DNA from: Mycolicibacterium arenosum
GTDB lineage: Bacteria; Actinomycetota; Actinomycetes; Mycobacteriales; Mycobacteriaceae
NCBI RefSeq assembly: GCF_024320865.1
Contig: NZ_JANDBD010000020.1
Coordinates: 1 to 64,000, forward strand
Direction: 5' to 3'
Length of the DNA: 64,000 bases
Shown here: positions 43,450 through 52,159 of the stretch, piece by piece
How positions within the stretch are numbered: the first letter of the stretch is position 1
Layout: the number at the start of each line of letters is the position of its first letter
Translations under genes and position numbers: made by a program
Notes under the pieces: model-generated
Seen by the model: only the letters and a program-made list of their open reading frames with translations
The model's database searches: none
Told to the model about the DNA's origin: nothing

Positions 43450-44133
43450 ATGTCCGAGGGGTTTGCGACTGCCTCACTCGACGGCGGCGCGTCGGCCGGT
43501 CCGACTCCGCTATCGGGACAGGCACCGAGGGTGGGGTCGTTCCGGTTCCTCTTCGATGACGACCGGTGGGAGTGGTCGCCCGAAGTCGCCGAGATGCACG
43601 GGTATCCCCCCGAGGCGATGTCCCCGAGTACCGACCGAGTGCTCGCGCACAAGCACCGCGACGACCAACAGGCGGTGGCGACGACGTTGGCCCGGATACG
43701 GCGCGACCGGGCGCCGTTGAGCACCCGGCACCGCATCGTCGACACCCGGGGGCGCGTCCACCACGTGGTGATCGTCGGCGACGAGTTGCGCGACGACGCC
43801 GGAACGCTCATCGGGACGCACGGTTTCTACGTCGATCTGTCGCCGATGGTTCTCGGCGAGGAGGAACGCATCACCGAGAAGGTTGCCGAGATCTCCAGTC
43901 GCCGCGCCGCGATCGAACAAGCCAAGGGTGCGCTGACGGTGATCTATGGCATCGCCCCGGAGGCGGCCTTCGAGATCCTGCGTTGGCGTTCACAGCAGAC
44001 GAACACGACTCTTCGCGCGCTCGCCGTGCAACTGGTCGCCGACTTTCAGTCTCTCGACGCCGAGAACGGGCCGCCGTCGCGTGCGGTGTGCGACCGTCTG
44101 GTGATGACCGTCCATGAACGGACGCCGCGCTGA
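43450..44133 (+). CDS. PAS-ANTAR regulator, intact copy
   Basis: A 227-residue protein. The PAS domain spans about 30-130 (RFLFDDDRWEWSPEVAEMHG, LAHKHRDDQQAVATTLARIR, GTHGFYVDLSPM). The ANTAR domain spans about 145-200 (RAAIEQAKGALTVIYGIAPE, then ILRWRSQQTNTTLRALAVQL). It resembles the PAS-ANTAR at 26141 in design. Its second half is duplicated at 20642. The ATG at 43450 is preferred to the upstream ATG at 43393, because the intervening residues are not conserved in character. A DUF3140 gene follows after 53 bases. Confidence 0.85.
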   Translation: MSEGFATASLDGGASAGPTPLSGQAPRVGSFRFLFDDDRWEWSPEVAEMHGYPPEAMSPSTDRVLAHKHRDDQQAVATTLARIRRDRAPLSTRHRIVDTRGRVHHVVIVGDELRDDAGTLIGTHGFYVDLSPMVLGEEERITEKVAEISSRRAAIEQAKGALTVIYGIAPEAAFEILRWRSQQTNTTLRALAVQLVADFQSLDAENGPPSRAVCDRLVMTVHERTPR

Positions 44134-44519
44134 TCCGGCGTTGCCCGACGCTGTTTGGTCCGCGGTGCCGCGGGCAGTAGTCCCCTGTGAGCGACGAAGA
44201 CGATCAAGCGGTATACGCCGAGTTTCAGGACGCGGTCAACATGACCCCGAAACAACTCGAGGACTGGCTGGACACCGACGATTCGAAATCCGTCGGGCAG
44301 AAGTCGGGTGACGGCGAGTCGGCGGGGCACGCCAGCGGGCGTCGCATCGTGACGATCCTGCGAACGAAGAAGGACGATCTGTCCGATGACGACGTGAGCC
44401 ATATGCGGAAGGTCAACGGCTACGTCAAACGCCATCTGGCGCAACGACCGTCGGGCGACGTGAGCGACACTCCGTGGCGGTACTCGCTGATGAACTGGGG
44501 CCACGACCCGACGAAGTAG
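43754..44519 (+). repeat. Duplicated 0.77-kb segment, copy 2
   Basis: Nearly identical to 20642-21406 on the same strand, covering the ANTAR half of the regulator and the whole DUF3140 gene. This copy has the intact reading frame and is probably the parent. Confidence 0.9.
44187..44519 (+). CDS. DUF3140-family protein, copy 2
   Basis: A 110-residue protein with the same predicted sequence as the product at 21074, starting with GTG. Here it sits in an intact context: PAS-ANTAR upstream, and a Rho-N/DUF7218-like gene 74 bases downstream. These small soluble proteins often cluster with stress-type genes in actinobacteria. No biochemical role is known. Confidence 0.85.
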   Translation: MSDEDDQAVYAEFQDAVNMTPKQLEDWLDTDDSKSVGQKSGDGESAGHASGRRIVTILRTKKDDLSDDDVSHMRKVNGYVKRHLAQRPSGDVSDTPWRYSLMNWGHDPTK

Positions 44520-44593
44520 CGCCGGTTTACGGGGTCGGGGCGCGGGCAATTCAACCTTCGCTTGCTCACCGTGATTCGGAAAGAGGATCGATC

Positions 44594-44851
44594 ATGCCGA
44601 ACGCATCGCTGAAGAACGAGAAGATGTACGAGGATCTCCGCAGGGAGGGCGACTCCAAGCAGAAGGCGGCGCGCATCTCCAACGCCGCCGCTGCCCGCGG
44701 CAAGTCCGCAGTCGGTCGGAAAGGCGGCAAATCGGGCTCCTACGACGACTGGACCGTGGCGGAACTGAAGAAGCGCGCCAAGGAACTGGGTTTGTCGGGC
44801 TATTCCGGTCTCACGAAGAGCAAGCTGATCGCGAAGATTCGCAACAGTTGA
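44594..44851 (+). CDS. DUF7218 / Rho-N-domain small basic protein
   Basis: An 85-residue basic protein. The first half is lysine-rich (MPNASLKNEKMYEDLRREGD, SKQKAARISNAAAARGKS) and typical of DUF7218-type plasmid or stress proteins. The C-terminal 35 residues (WTVAELKKRAKELGLSGYSG, then LTKSKLIAKIRNS) form a Rho N-terminal/SAP-like nucleic-acid-binding helix pair. AAAGAGGATCG precedes the ATG at 44594. A role in binding nucleic acid is likely; the target is unknown. Confidence 0.82.
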   Translation: MPNASLKNEKMYEDLRREGDSKQKAARISNAAAARGKSAVGRKGGKSGSYDDWTVAELKKRAKELGLSGYSGLTKSKLIAKIRNS

Positions 44852-45096
44852 TCCGCGGCGGAGCCGACTGAGACTTCGAGCGCGAGAGGGTCGGCCGGCG
44901 CGTGGCGCGGCAGCGTCGAGATCAGCATCAACAACGAGGCTTCCACCGCTTGGTCCTTCGACAACCAGACGGTGGGCCGGCTCGGACGGCGAGCAGGACC
45001 ACGCCGCCACCGAGGCCGACACGTCGGCGTTCTGCGACCGGGTCGCGGTGCTTCGGCACGTTGATACGGAGACATGTTCACATGAGGAAGACAAGG

Positions 45097-45148
45097 AGCT
45101 CGACAATCATGTCCGAACAGAAAGCTCGACAATCATGTCCGAACAGAA
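45097..45148 (+). repeat. 26-bp tandem duplication across a translation start
   Basis: Positions 45097-45122 are repeated exactly at 45123-45148. Each copy contains ATGTCCGAACAGAA. Only the first ATG (45109) is suitably spaced from the ribosome site AAGGAG (45093-45098). It opens a 14-codon frame ending at 45153, while the second ATG (45135) is in frame with the flavoprotein gene. Confidence 0.95.
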
Positions 45149-45755
45149 ACTGACCGCGCTGTCGCTGGTGTGTAGCCTCAAACCGTCGCCGGCGCCGTCG
45201 AGCAGTGAGCTGATCGCCGCGCATATTCAGTCCGAACTGCAGAAGTACGGCGTGACCGGCGATACGGTCCGCTGCGTGGATCACGACATCAGCCCCGGTG
45301 TCGAGAAGGACATGGGCGAGGGCGATGAATGGCCTGCCATCAGGGACAGGATCCTGGCCGCCGACATCCTGATCTTCTCTACCCCGACCTGGATGGGGCA
45401 TACCTCAAGCGTCGGGCAGCGGGTCTTGGAGCGCCTCGACGCCGAGGTCGCCGAAACCGACGACGAGAACCGCCCCATCCTCCTCGGGAAGGTTGCCCTC
45501 GTCGCGGTGGTGGGAAACGAGGACGGCGCGCACCACATCGTCGCCGAGGCGTTCCAGGCCCTCAACGACGTCGGTTACACCATCCCCGCTCAGGGCTGCA
45601 CCTACTGGAACGGCCCGGCGATGGGCAAGACCGACTACAACGACCTCGACGAGGTGCCCGAGGCGACGGCATCCGCGACAGCCAACGCGGCGCGCAACGC
45701 AGCGCACTTGGCACGTCAGTTGACGTCTGACCAGTACCCTCCCTACCCGTTCTGA
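45135..45755 (+). CDS. Flavodoxin-like NAD(P)H-dependent FMN reductase
   Basis: A 206-residue flavodoxin-fold protein. The FMN phosphate loop lies in SLVCSLKPSPAPSSSELIAA (about residues 10-29), the ring-contact segment in DILIFSTPTWMGHTSSVGQR (about 75-95), and GNEDGAHHIVAEAFQALNDV follows. It should carry FMN and reduce quinones or metals with NAD(P)H. The start at 45135 is the second of two ATGs in a 26-bp tandem duplication. The good ribosome site serves the first, out-of-frame ATG, so expression may be low or depend on reinitiation. Confidence 0.82.
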   Translation: MSEQKLTALSLVCSLKPSPAPSSSELIAAHIQSELQKYGVTGDTVRCVDHDISPGVEKDMGEGDEWPAIRDRILAADILIFSTPTWMGHTSSVGQRVLERLDAEVAETDDENRPILLGKVALVAVVGNEDGAHHIVAEAFQALNDVGYTIPAQGCTYWNGPAMGKTDYNDLDEVPEATASATANAARNAAHLARQLTSDQYPPYPF

Positions 45756-46244
45756 AAGTTAAAGGGCGAGCTGCGATTAGATGATCTGGCCGCGACGTCG
45801 ATGCCTTTCGTACCGTCAGTGCCGGGCAACTTTCGGCTGGACGTCGATTGCCGCGGCGGCGCCTCGCTCACGACTACTCGTTGCTACCCACCTCGGCCGG
45901 GCGGCGCGCAGGAGGCGATCGTCGAAACGCTCGGACGGACCGACCTCGATACCGCGAGCTCACGCCGTTTCCGGCTCGGCCACCGCGCCGAGCGCCTTTG
46001 AGAATCGCCACTCGCAGGATCGGTCTTCTAGGCCGAGCCAGGGGGTATCGAGATCCGTCACGGGCGGCGACTTACATCTCCGGGGCGCGACTGGCCGTCG
46101 CCGGCGGCGGCCCGGTGCTCTGAACGCCGATCGCCGGCTCCCGCGCCCCACCGCGATGTCGCCCTCATCACGGTGACCAGCAACTCCTGCGCTGTCTCGG
46201 GTCAAACGCTGCCGGATGGCTTCTCGTGTCGCGCAGTTCGCGGG
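45756..46244. other. Intergenic region without recognised genes
   Basis: About 490 bases between convergent genes. Open frames exist on both strands but none has gene-like codon bias or a recognisable product. Confidence 0.5.
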
Positions 46245-46784
46245 TCACGGAAGGCAGTCGCCTGACCCGATCAATGCGGCCCGCATGTTCTGCTCCATCA
46301 TCCGCAATGCGGCACTGCCCAGTTCGGCGTCGATGTGTGCGACGCCGTCGGTCGGGACCACCACGTCGAAGTGGCGGACGTAGGCATCGAGCGCGCTGTA
46401 GAGGATGCACTGCTCGGTCACCTGACCCGTGAGAATCACCCGTTTGGTTTCCAGCCGGGTGAGCAGATACGACAACGGGGTGGCGTAGAAGGCGCTATGG
46501 CGGACCTTCTCCAGGAACAGGCAGCGCCCGTCCGGCACGAGGGGTTCGACGAGCTCGGGATGCGCGCCGTTCAGCGCCTGACGGACGATGCCCTCACGGG
46601 TGGCGGTGAAGTCGCCGTAGTTGTCGTTGACGTAGACGAGGTCGACGTCGTCGCGGTCGCGCGCCTCCCCGATGAGTTCGGCGAGGGGCTCGACGATGCG
46701 GGCCGCGCTGGCGGCCAGCGCCTCCGCGTCGTCATGTCGATACGAGTTGAGCATGTCGATGACGAGTACAGCCGTGTCACTCAT
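46245..46784 (-). CDS. Isochorismatase-family cysteine hydrolase
   Basis: A 179-residue hydrolase of the isochorismatase/nicotinamidase fold. The catalytic Asp is in VLVIDMLNSYRH (residues 5-16), the Lys in LFLEKVRHSAFYATPL (about 91-106), and the nucleophilic Cys in TGQVTEQCILYSALDA (about 120-135). The cis-peptide region is normal. Family members hydrolyse amides or vinyl ethers; the substrate here is unknown. The ATG at 46784 is chosen because the longer frame to 46961 lacks family similarity. Confidence 0.87.
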   Translation of the reverse strand: MSDTAVLVIDMLNSYRHDDAEALAASAARIVEPLAELIGEARDRDDVDLVYVNDNYGDFTATREGIVRQALNGAHPELVEPLVPDGRCLFLEKVRHSAFYATPLSYLLTRLETKRVILTGQVTEQCILYSALDAYVRHFDVVVPTDGVAHIDAELGSAALRMMEQNMRAALIGSGDCLP

Positions 46785-47644
46785 GCCAGCGTGCTTACCC
46801 GCGGTCGTTTGGTCGACACCCTGGGGCCGTGACATGCCGACGTCCTGACGCGAATGATCGGACGTCGTGAACGAAACAACCGATCGTGGGCGCTCGTCGG
46901 CGCCCCCCGTTGCGACAGACGTAAACCGCGCGCAACACATGGCACACGCGAAGCGATGCAACGGCTGCAGCAGGTCAGCCTGGTCGGCGTCGTGCCGCGA
47001 GAAGGTGCCATCTTCTCGCAGTTCACCGTCGACGGCGTGCGCGATTTGTTCAGCGTGCGCCTAAGCCTGGAAGTGCCAGCCGCCGGACGCGCAGACGAGG
47101 CCGGGGCTCAAAAAGCTGACAACACGGCTTGATCTCAAAAGGCTGACAGCACGGCTTAATACGGCACGTGCGACCACAAAGTGTGGCCATGTAGCGGCGA
47201 GAGCGGCGAGCCAACGCAGGCTTCTACACCAGCTCCGTCGACCTCGCCGCCCGATCCTCCTAGAGTCGGTCCTCAAGCTACTTGACGCGACCCAAGCCTT
47301 GTCACGGCGACGCAGCGACGAAGAACTAAATAGACCCCCTTGCAACTCGTCAAGACCCTGCGGCGCGGCGACCGTCAAGAGCCCGCCCCGCTGACGTCTG
47401 CTTTCGGCGACCCGGCTGTTGGCTCCGTTTGAATCCTGAGCAGCCTGTTTCGGAACTAACAGCTCACTTTCAATCGGAGCTGACACCGGCGGGGCTTCAG
47501 CCCTTTCTCATTGGCCAAGGCCACGCAGCCCTTGGCAGCCCGACATGTCCGGCGGACTGTCCACTTGGCACCGTGCACTACACGTGTCGCAGCAGTCCGA
47601 CCAACACATCAAGCCAACTACCACCGCAGATGCTAAGACTTTCC
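46785..47644. other. Decayed region with a 27-bp tandem repeat
   Basis: About 860 bases with no recognised intact gene. It holds two imperfect tandem units at 47107-47132 and 47134-47159 that look like old insertion-sequence ends. A + strand frame ending at 47132 (QVSLVGVVPREGAIFSQFTV) may be a fragment. Confidence 0.45.
47107..47159 (+). repeat. Two tandem imperfect 26-bp units
   Basis: Units at 47107-47132 and 47134-47159 share CTCAAAA, GCTGACA and CACGGCTT, offset by 27 bases. Paired short repeats of this kind occur at IS21-type ends; no matching partner end was found. Confidence 0.6.
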
Positions 47645-47833
47645 TCACACGATCCTGCTGACCCCTAGAGAAGACACGTCGGCGCCGTTGCGGCTGAACA
47701 GCGTGACACGGCCGCCGTCCACGACGGCCATCCCACGCTGTCCGACGTAGTTCGCCTCCACCGCGTAGTCCGCGAAGCGGACGGGAGGTGCGCCTAGCGT
47801 CGCGAGCATCGGCCGAACATCGGAGAGTGTCAT
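47645..47833 (-). pseudogene. ATP-dependent DNA ligase fragment lacking the catalytic lysine
   Basis: The frame MTLSDVRPMLATLGAPPVRF then YAVEANYVGQRGMAVVDGGR, ending TLFSRNGADVSSLGVSRIV, matches the N-terminus of actinobacterial ATP-dependent DNA ligases. There the adenylation motif reads EAKYDGQRG. Here the catalytic Lys is Asn and the following Asp is Val. The remaining roughly 450 residues of the enzyme are missing. This is a non-functional remnant. Confidence 0.75.
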
Positions 47834-47960
47834 CAGCACCGGCCAGTCTAGGCGGGCGGACCCGTTGAGCCACCGGCGGCGATCACCCGAGCGGCCGCTT
47901 CCGACACGATCGAGCGTTTTGACGCGTGCCCACCGCACGTCATCGGCGCCATCACCTCTT

Positions 47961-49580
47961 TTAGATCAGTGAATCCGGGATCCGCGGTCCCGCACCGGGT
48001 CCCGCGGCGGCGCCGCCGAGATCGACGGGCACCTCGACCTCGCTGCCGTCGCGGAAGTCGTGCAGCCAGTCCCAGTACGGATCGCTGCTCGCGGAGAGGC
48101 GCTCAGACCCGAACGAGGCGGCTTGCGTCGTCGAGGCGCCCGGCGGTGCGGCCAGATTCCGCACGTCGGCGAAGTGGGCGGGATTCGCACCGCCTCCTGT
48201 GGGTAGCATCGCCGATTGCGGCAGGGTGGCCGGCGGCCCCGTCGGCGGCGGCCCCGTCGGCGGCGGCGCCAGCGGTTCGCGGGTCAGGTCGTCGCTCGGC
48301 AGCCAGATCCCCGAACCGGGGATGTACTCGCTGCCGTTCCACGGCCCCAACTCCCCCGGCGACCTGAACTGCGCGTCCGGGAACTCGGTATCGGACACCC
48401 AGACGCCGGAGCCCGGCATCAGCTCGATGTACTCGTGCGCGTTGCCACTTCCGTCGTAGAACCCCGGCGGCCCCAGCTCGCCGGGATCCTTGACGATGGC
48501 ACCGGGTATCTCGTCGGACCGTACGAAGATCCCCGAGCCGGGGCCGATCTCGGTCCACTTCGGCCCCTCCCACCAGCCCGTCTTCGGCGGCTTGCCGTCC
48601 GGGCTGATGTAGGGCTTGTGGCGCGGGTCGCCGGGCTTCCACGTGGCGTCCAATGGGACGGCGTCGCCGTCGTGGGTGATCGGCGGCGCCTCTCCGGCGC
48701 CGCCGGTGATCGTGTCGAGGGAGGCGGTCTGGACGTTGCCCGCGTAACCGCCTGCGGCGGCGGCGGTTTCGGTCTGCATGGTCTGCCACTTCGCCGTCAG
48801 GGTCTGCACGTCGGAGGCCGCGACCGGATTTAGGCCCCCGCTCGCGGTGAACCGCTGGATGGCGTTGTTCAGATCGGTGCGGACCTGCTGAAACTCCTGC
48901 GGGCTGGGGGTGTTCGCCTTCGCGGTCTCGAAGTGGCCGGCGATGGTTCGCGCGGTCCGGGCCAGGCCGCGAGCCTGCCGGCTCATGTGGGTGGCCCAGT
49001 CGCCGTGGCGGCGGACGTTGTTGCCGGCGTTCTGCTCACCCCGATCCCACGACGCGTCGATCCCGCCGGCGGCGCCGTGCAGGGTGCCGCTGAGCTCGTC
49101 CAACTGGGCGGCGTAGCGGGTCCACTGGTCGGCGAAGGCGTGCAGGCCGCTCGATCCGGGGCCGCCGTACAGCGCACGGGACTGCGCCTCACCGGGCAGC
49201 GGGCTCGGAACCGCGGCAATCGCAGGCGGTTCCGGGATCGTGGGTGCCGGGATCGTGGGGGTGGGCAGCAGCCCGCTGATCGATCCGGGGCTGGTGGACA
49301 GGGTGGCGATGGATCTGGCGTTGTCCTCGTCGAGGCCGACCAGGGCGGCGGCGGTGGCCATCACGGCCCGGCCGCCGGCCGCGCGCAGTGCGCTGCCGTG
49401 GTTCAACCGGGCCGCGAGGCCTGCGGAGACGGCGTTCAGGTGCGCGGCGGCGGCGGTGGAGGTCTCATCGACACCGGGGCCGCTGGCGGTGGCCGGTGAA
49501 TAGGTGTGGCTGCCGGTTCCGGCCAGGTCCTGTCCCGCCGAGATCAGCCCGTGGGAATCCAACCGCGTCACCGCCGCCAC
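47961..49580 (-). CDS. Large helical/Pro-rich surface-type protein with GSGI/V repeats
   Basis: A 539-residue protein starting at GTG. The N-terminal 270 residues are Ala-rich and helical, like WXG100/PPE-type or EspB-like secreted proteins (QWTRYAAQLDELSGTLHGAA, WDRGEQNAGNNVRRHGDW). The C-terminal half has three related repeats beginning GPGSGIFVRSDEIPGA, MPGSGVWVSDTEFPDA and IPGSGIWLPSDDL, separated by PGELGP segments, then a Pro-rich tail. It has no Sec signal peptide. It lies just after the end of the conjugation operon, with a 114-base gap. A secreted or cell-surface contact role is plausible but unproven. Confidence 0.65.
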   Translation of the reverse strand: MAAVTRLDSHGLISAGQDLAGTGSHTYSPATASGPGVDETSTAAAAHLNAVSAGLAARLNHGSALRAAGGRAVMATAAALVGLDEDNARSIATLSTSPGSISGLLPTPTIPAPTIPEPPAIAAVPSPLPGEAQSRALYGGPGSSGLHAFADQWTRYAAQLDELSGTLHGAAGGIDASWDRGEQNAGNNVRRHGDWATHMSRQARGLARTARTIAGHFETAKANTPSPQEFQQVRTDLNNAIQRFTASGGLNPVAASDVQTLTAKWQTMQTETAAAAGGYAGNVQTASLDTITGGAGEAPPITHDGDAVPLDATWKPGDPRHKPYISPDGKPPKTGWWEGPKWTEIGPGSGIFVRSDEIPGAIVKDPGELGPPGFYDGSGNAHEYIELMPGSGVWVSDTEFPDAQFRSPGELGPWNGSEYIPGSGIWLPSDDLTREPLAPPPTGPPPTGPPATLPQSAMLPTGGGANPAHFADVRNLAAPPGASTTQAASFGSERLSASSDPYWDWLHDFRDGSEVEVPVDLGGAAAGPGAGPRIPDSLI

Positions 49581-49694
49581 GGACCGTCACCTCCGACTCT
49601 GACCGAACGCACGTGCGTCGTCATCTGCGAAACCCCCTCGACGATCGATTCTAAGGACCCTCGAGGGGCCCTCGACGCACTGAAATCACCGCGC

Positions 49695-50582
49695 TCACGG
49701 CGCCGCCACGGCGACGGCGTCCTCGTCCTCCCGCAGCACCGAGGCGCCCGCGGTCACGACTTTCGACACCGTGTGGTGCGACACCCCGAGCCGCCGGCCG
49801 ACCTCCCGGTCGGCCATCGCCTGCTCGAAGCTCAGGTAGAGCACCTCCGCGACGTCCCCGATGTCTGCGCCCTTCAACGCGATTCGCCGCAGCACCCGTT
49901 CGGCGACGGCGTGCCACCGGCTGTCCGGCGCGACCTGCGGACCCGACGGCGTCGTATCGGCCCGAACCGGGTCGCGGTCGGCCGCCCGAGAGCCCGCTGC
50001 CACCTCGGTATCCGCATCGTCGACGATGTCGATCGACTCGGGGACGGGTGGCGTCCGCTCCCCCGCCACGGCGTGCAACGGTCCCACGCTGCGGCGGTGC
50101 AGTCGGCTGAGCAACGTCAGCCCGTGCGTGGTCACCAGCAGTGCCGTCGGAGCGACCGCCGCCAGACACCCTCTTAGCCAGGCCTCCAGCGGAGCCTCGG
50201 GTTCCAGGACGGCGTGCAGGGCGTTGCAGGCGATGCTGACCGCCGCTCCCCCGATCAGCACCGCCCAGAAGAACCGCCGGTCGCCACGGCACCGCGGGTC
50301 GCCGGCCATCACGACCACCCCGAGGGTGGCGAGCACGATCGCGCCGTCCACCATCAGCGGCCACAGCCACGCCTGACCCGCGGGGACGTGCCCGCGGGTG
50401 GCGAGATCGCGTAACGCGGTGAACGACAGCGCGAACCCCGCCGCCCCGACACCCGCCGTGATGCCCACCGCGACCACGCGGGTGGCGGCGGTCGTCCACG
50501 ATCCGGTGCTCGCGCTCACCGTTCTCCCCTCGATCTCCCGGTGTGGACTCGATGGCGGGCGAGCCGCTGTGGTGACGGTCAT
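49695..50582 (-). CDS. DUF2637 (SpdB-like) membrane protein with C-terminal HTH
   Basis: A 295-residue protein. Four membrane helices occupy about residues 25-160 (VVAVGITAGVGAAGFALSFT, WLWPLMVDGAIVLATLGVVV, FFWAVLIGGAAVSIACNALH, CLAAVAPTALLVTTHGLTLL). This is the DUF2637 pattern of actinobacterial plasmid-spread proteins. The C-terminus has a resolvase-like helix-turn-helix (ADREVGRRLGVSHHTVSKVV). The start overlaps the preceding gene by four bases. The link to plasmid spread comes from the DUF2637/SpdB family and from position. Confidence 0.78.
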   Translation of the reverse strand: MTVTTAARPPSSPHREIEGRTVSASTGSWTTAATRVVAVGITAGVGAAGFALSFTALRDLATRGHVPAGQAWLWPLMVDGAIVLATLGVVVMAGDPRCRGDRRFFWAVLIGGAAVSIACNALHAVLEPEAPLEAWLRGCLAAVAPTALLVTTHGLTLLSRLHRRSVGPLHAVAGERTPPVPESIDIVDDADTEVAAGSRAADRDPVRADTTPSGPQVAPDSRWHAVAERVLRRIALKGADIGDVAEVLYLSFEQAMADREVGRRLGVSHHTVSKVVTAGASVLREDEDAVAVAAP

Positions 50583-51325
50583 CGTTCGGCGGTGACGGCG
50601 AGGCCGCCCGGCAGGTCGACGGGGCCCGCCCGGCGTCCGGCGCGTCGACGACGCTGCAGGAACTTCGACGGCCGCGGCACCAGCAGCGCCAGCCCGCGCT
50701 CCCGGTCGCCCGCGGTGTCGACGAGGAAGCGGCCGCGGTCCGGTGCGTCGTCGGGCACCATCGCCGCCAACGTCACCACCAGCGCCTGCAACTCGTAGCG
50801 CGGCGTCTCCTGCAGCGTGCGCCAGATCTCGTCGCGGCCCTCGTCGCCGTGCACGTCCCCGACGGTCGTCATGGCCCGCTCCCACAGCCGGGCGCACTGC
50901 GCCAACCGCCGTCCGGTGGCCTCGTAGATCAGCGGCAGCCGCTCGACGCCGAGGTGGTAGCGGATGCACGCCGCTACCTCGGAGTCGCAGCCCACCGCGA
51001 CGTCGAGCAGCAGCGCGGCGCGCACGACCGCGGCCTCCGTCCAGCGGTCGACACCGGGTCGGCGGGGATCGTCCGGAATCCAGCCGTCGCGGCGCAGTTC
51101 CTCGGAGTAGTGCCGCACCAGCGTCGTCAGCGGCCCCCGGTCGACGCCGAGGAACCCCGCGACGTCCTGGAGAGACGGTCGCGGCGGCAGTGTCGCCCCG
51201 TGCCCGGCGGTGACGTCGTCGAGCACGTCGATGCGCCGGGTCAGCACGTCGCGTCGCTTCCGTGCCCGCTGGCGGGCCAGCCGGCGGATCTCCTGCAGCC
51301 GTTCGGCTTCGTCCTTCGCGGTCAC
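50579..51325 (-). CDS. Hypothetical cytoplasmic protein of the conjugation operon
   Basis: A 248-residue, largely helical, charged protein with a GTG start. The N-terminal 35 residues are a basic helix (RLARQRARKRRDVLTRRIDV). A possible winged-helix or HTH segment is SLQDVAGFLGVDRGPLTTLV (about 55-75). No catalytic motif was recognised. It overlaps both neighbours (GTGA before, ATGA after), so it is made with the DUF2637 and ASCH proteins. It could be a relaxosome accessory or regulatory protein. Confidence 0.65.
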   Translation of the reverse strand: MTAKDEAERLQEIRRLARQRARKRRDVLTRRIDVLDDVTAGHGATLPPRPSLQDVAGFLGVDRGPLTTLVRHYSEELRRDGWIPDDPRRPGVDRWTEAAVVRAALLLDVAVGCDSEVAACIRYHLGVERLPLIYEATGRRLAQCARLWERAMTTVGDVHGDEGRDEIWRTLQETPRYELQALVVTLAAMVPDDAPDRGRFLVDTAGDRERGLALLVPRPSKFLQRRRRAGRRAGPVDLPGGLAVTAER

Positions 51326-52128
51326 GCGCGGTGTTCTCCTCTCGCATCGGCCACGCGCGTCGTGCGGCCGACCAGCACCGACCAGGACACCGGGCGCAGA
51401 CCGGTGAAGCCGCGTCCGAAGGTCTGGTGCGCCAACCGGTGCGGATCCGCGAACACCCAGTGGTGCACGGGGACGCCGCGGCCGGTCCGCGGCCGGCCCC
51501 ACGGTCGACAGCAGCCGTGGCGGGCGGGGTGCACGTCGACGAGCACGGCCGCGCCCAGCCAGCCGCGCTGCTTCACGTGCCAGTCGGCGTCCAGCCCGGC
51601 GCGGCGCGCCGCCTCGATGCCGACGTCGTCGACGCGGGTACCCGCGAACACCAGCAGCGGGCCGCGGTAATCGGTGCTCCAGGACCGGTTCTCGACGGTC
51701 TTGCCGCCGTGAGCGGCCGGGGTGAGCAGCATCGAGGCCCACGGACGGCGCACCGTGAGGCCCATCGCCCGGCCCGGCCCGTCCGGCGCGACGGGCGGGT
51801 TGGCGACGTCCAGCCACACGTCGCGGTGGCAGCCGGGATCGTCGAGCGCGCACGTGCAGGCCAGGTCGCGGCCCGCCAGCACCCGCGAGTGCTCACGCAA
51901 CTCGGCCCGATGCGGTAGCCACACCGCGAACCGGACCAGCGCGGCCGCCCGCTGCTCCGGCGTGCAGTCGATCGCCTCGAACGGGTTCGCGTACGGGGTG
52001 CCCGCCGTGACGTTGACCGCACCGCGCGGGGTGTCCTCGCCGCGGATCTGCAGCCGTGGTCGGGCGTCGAGATCGGTCGGTTCGACCGGGGCCCAGCGGG
52101 CGCTGCGCGGGAGCGCGGGTGTCGTCAT
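51322..52128 (-). CDS. DUF4326 and ASCH-like two-domain protein
   Basis: A 268-residue protein. Residues about 25-110 match DUF4326 (RGAVNVTAGTPYANPFEAID, ACTCALDDPGCHRDVWLDVAN), a small phage/plasmid domain with conserved Cys and His. Residues about 120-260 resemble an ASCH/PUA-like fold (GLTVRRPWASMLLTPAAHGG, KTVENRSWSTDYRGPLLVFA), a nucleic-acid or modified-base binding domain. The two are often linked in mobile elements, with unknown function. It overlaps the next gene and follows the TrbL-like gene by 31 bases. Confidence 0.72.
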   Translation of the reverse strand: MTTPALPRSARWAPVEPTDLDARPRLQIRGEDTPRGAVNVTAGTPYANPFEAIDCTPEQRAAALVRFAVWLPHRAELREHSRVLAGRDLACTCALDDPGCHRDVWLDVANPPVAPDGPGRAMGLTVRRPWASMLLTPAAHGGKTVENRSWSTDYRGPLLVFAGTRVDDVGIEAARRAGLDADWHVKQRGWLGAAVLVDVHPARHGCCRPWGRPRTGRGVPVHHWVFADPHRLAHQTFGRGFTGLRPVSWSVLVGRTTRVADARGEHRA

Positions 52129-52159
52129 CGTCGGAACCTCCTCGGTGCGGGTTGTCGGA

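Noticed and set aside
46854..47132. 92-codon + strand frame
   Set aside because: Only a short central stretch looks protein-like and the end runs into a repeat unit; it is more likely debris.
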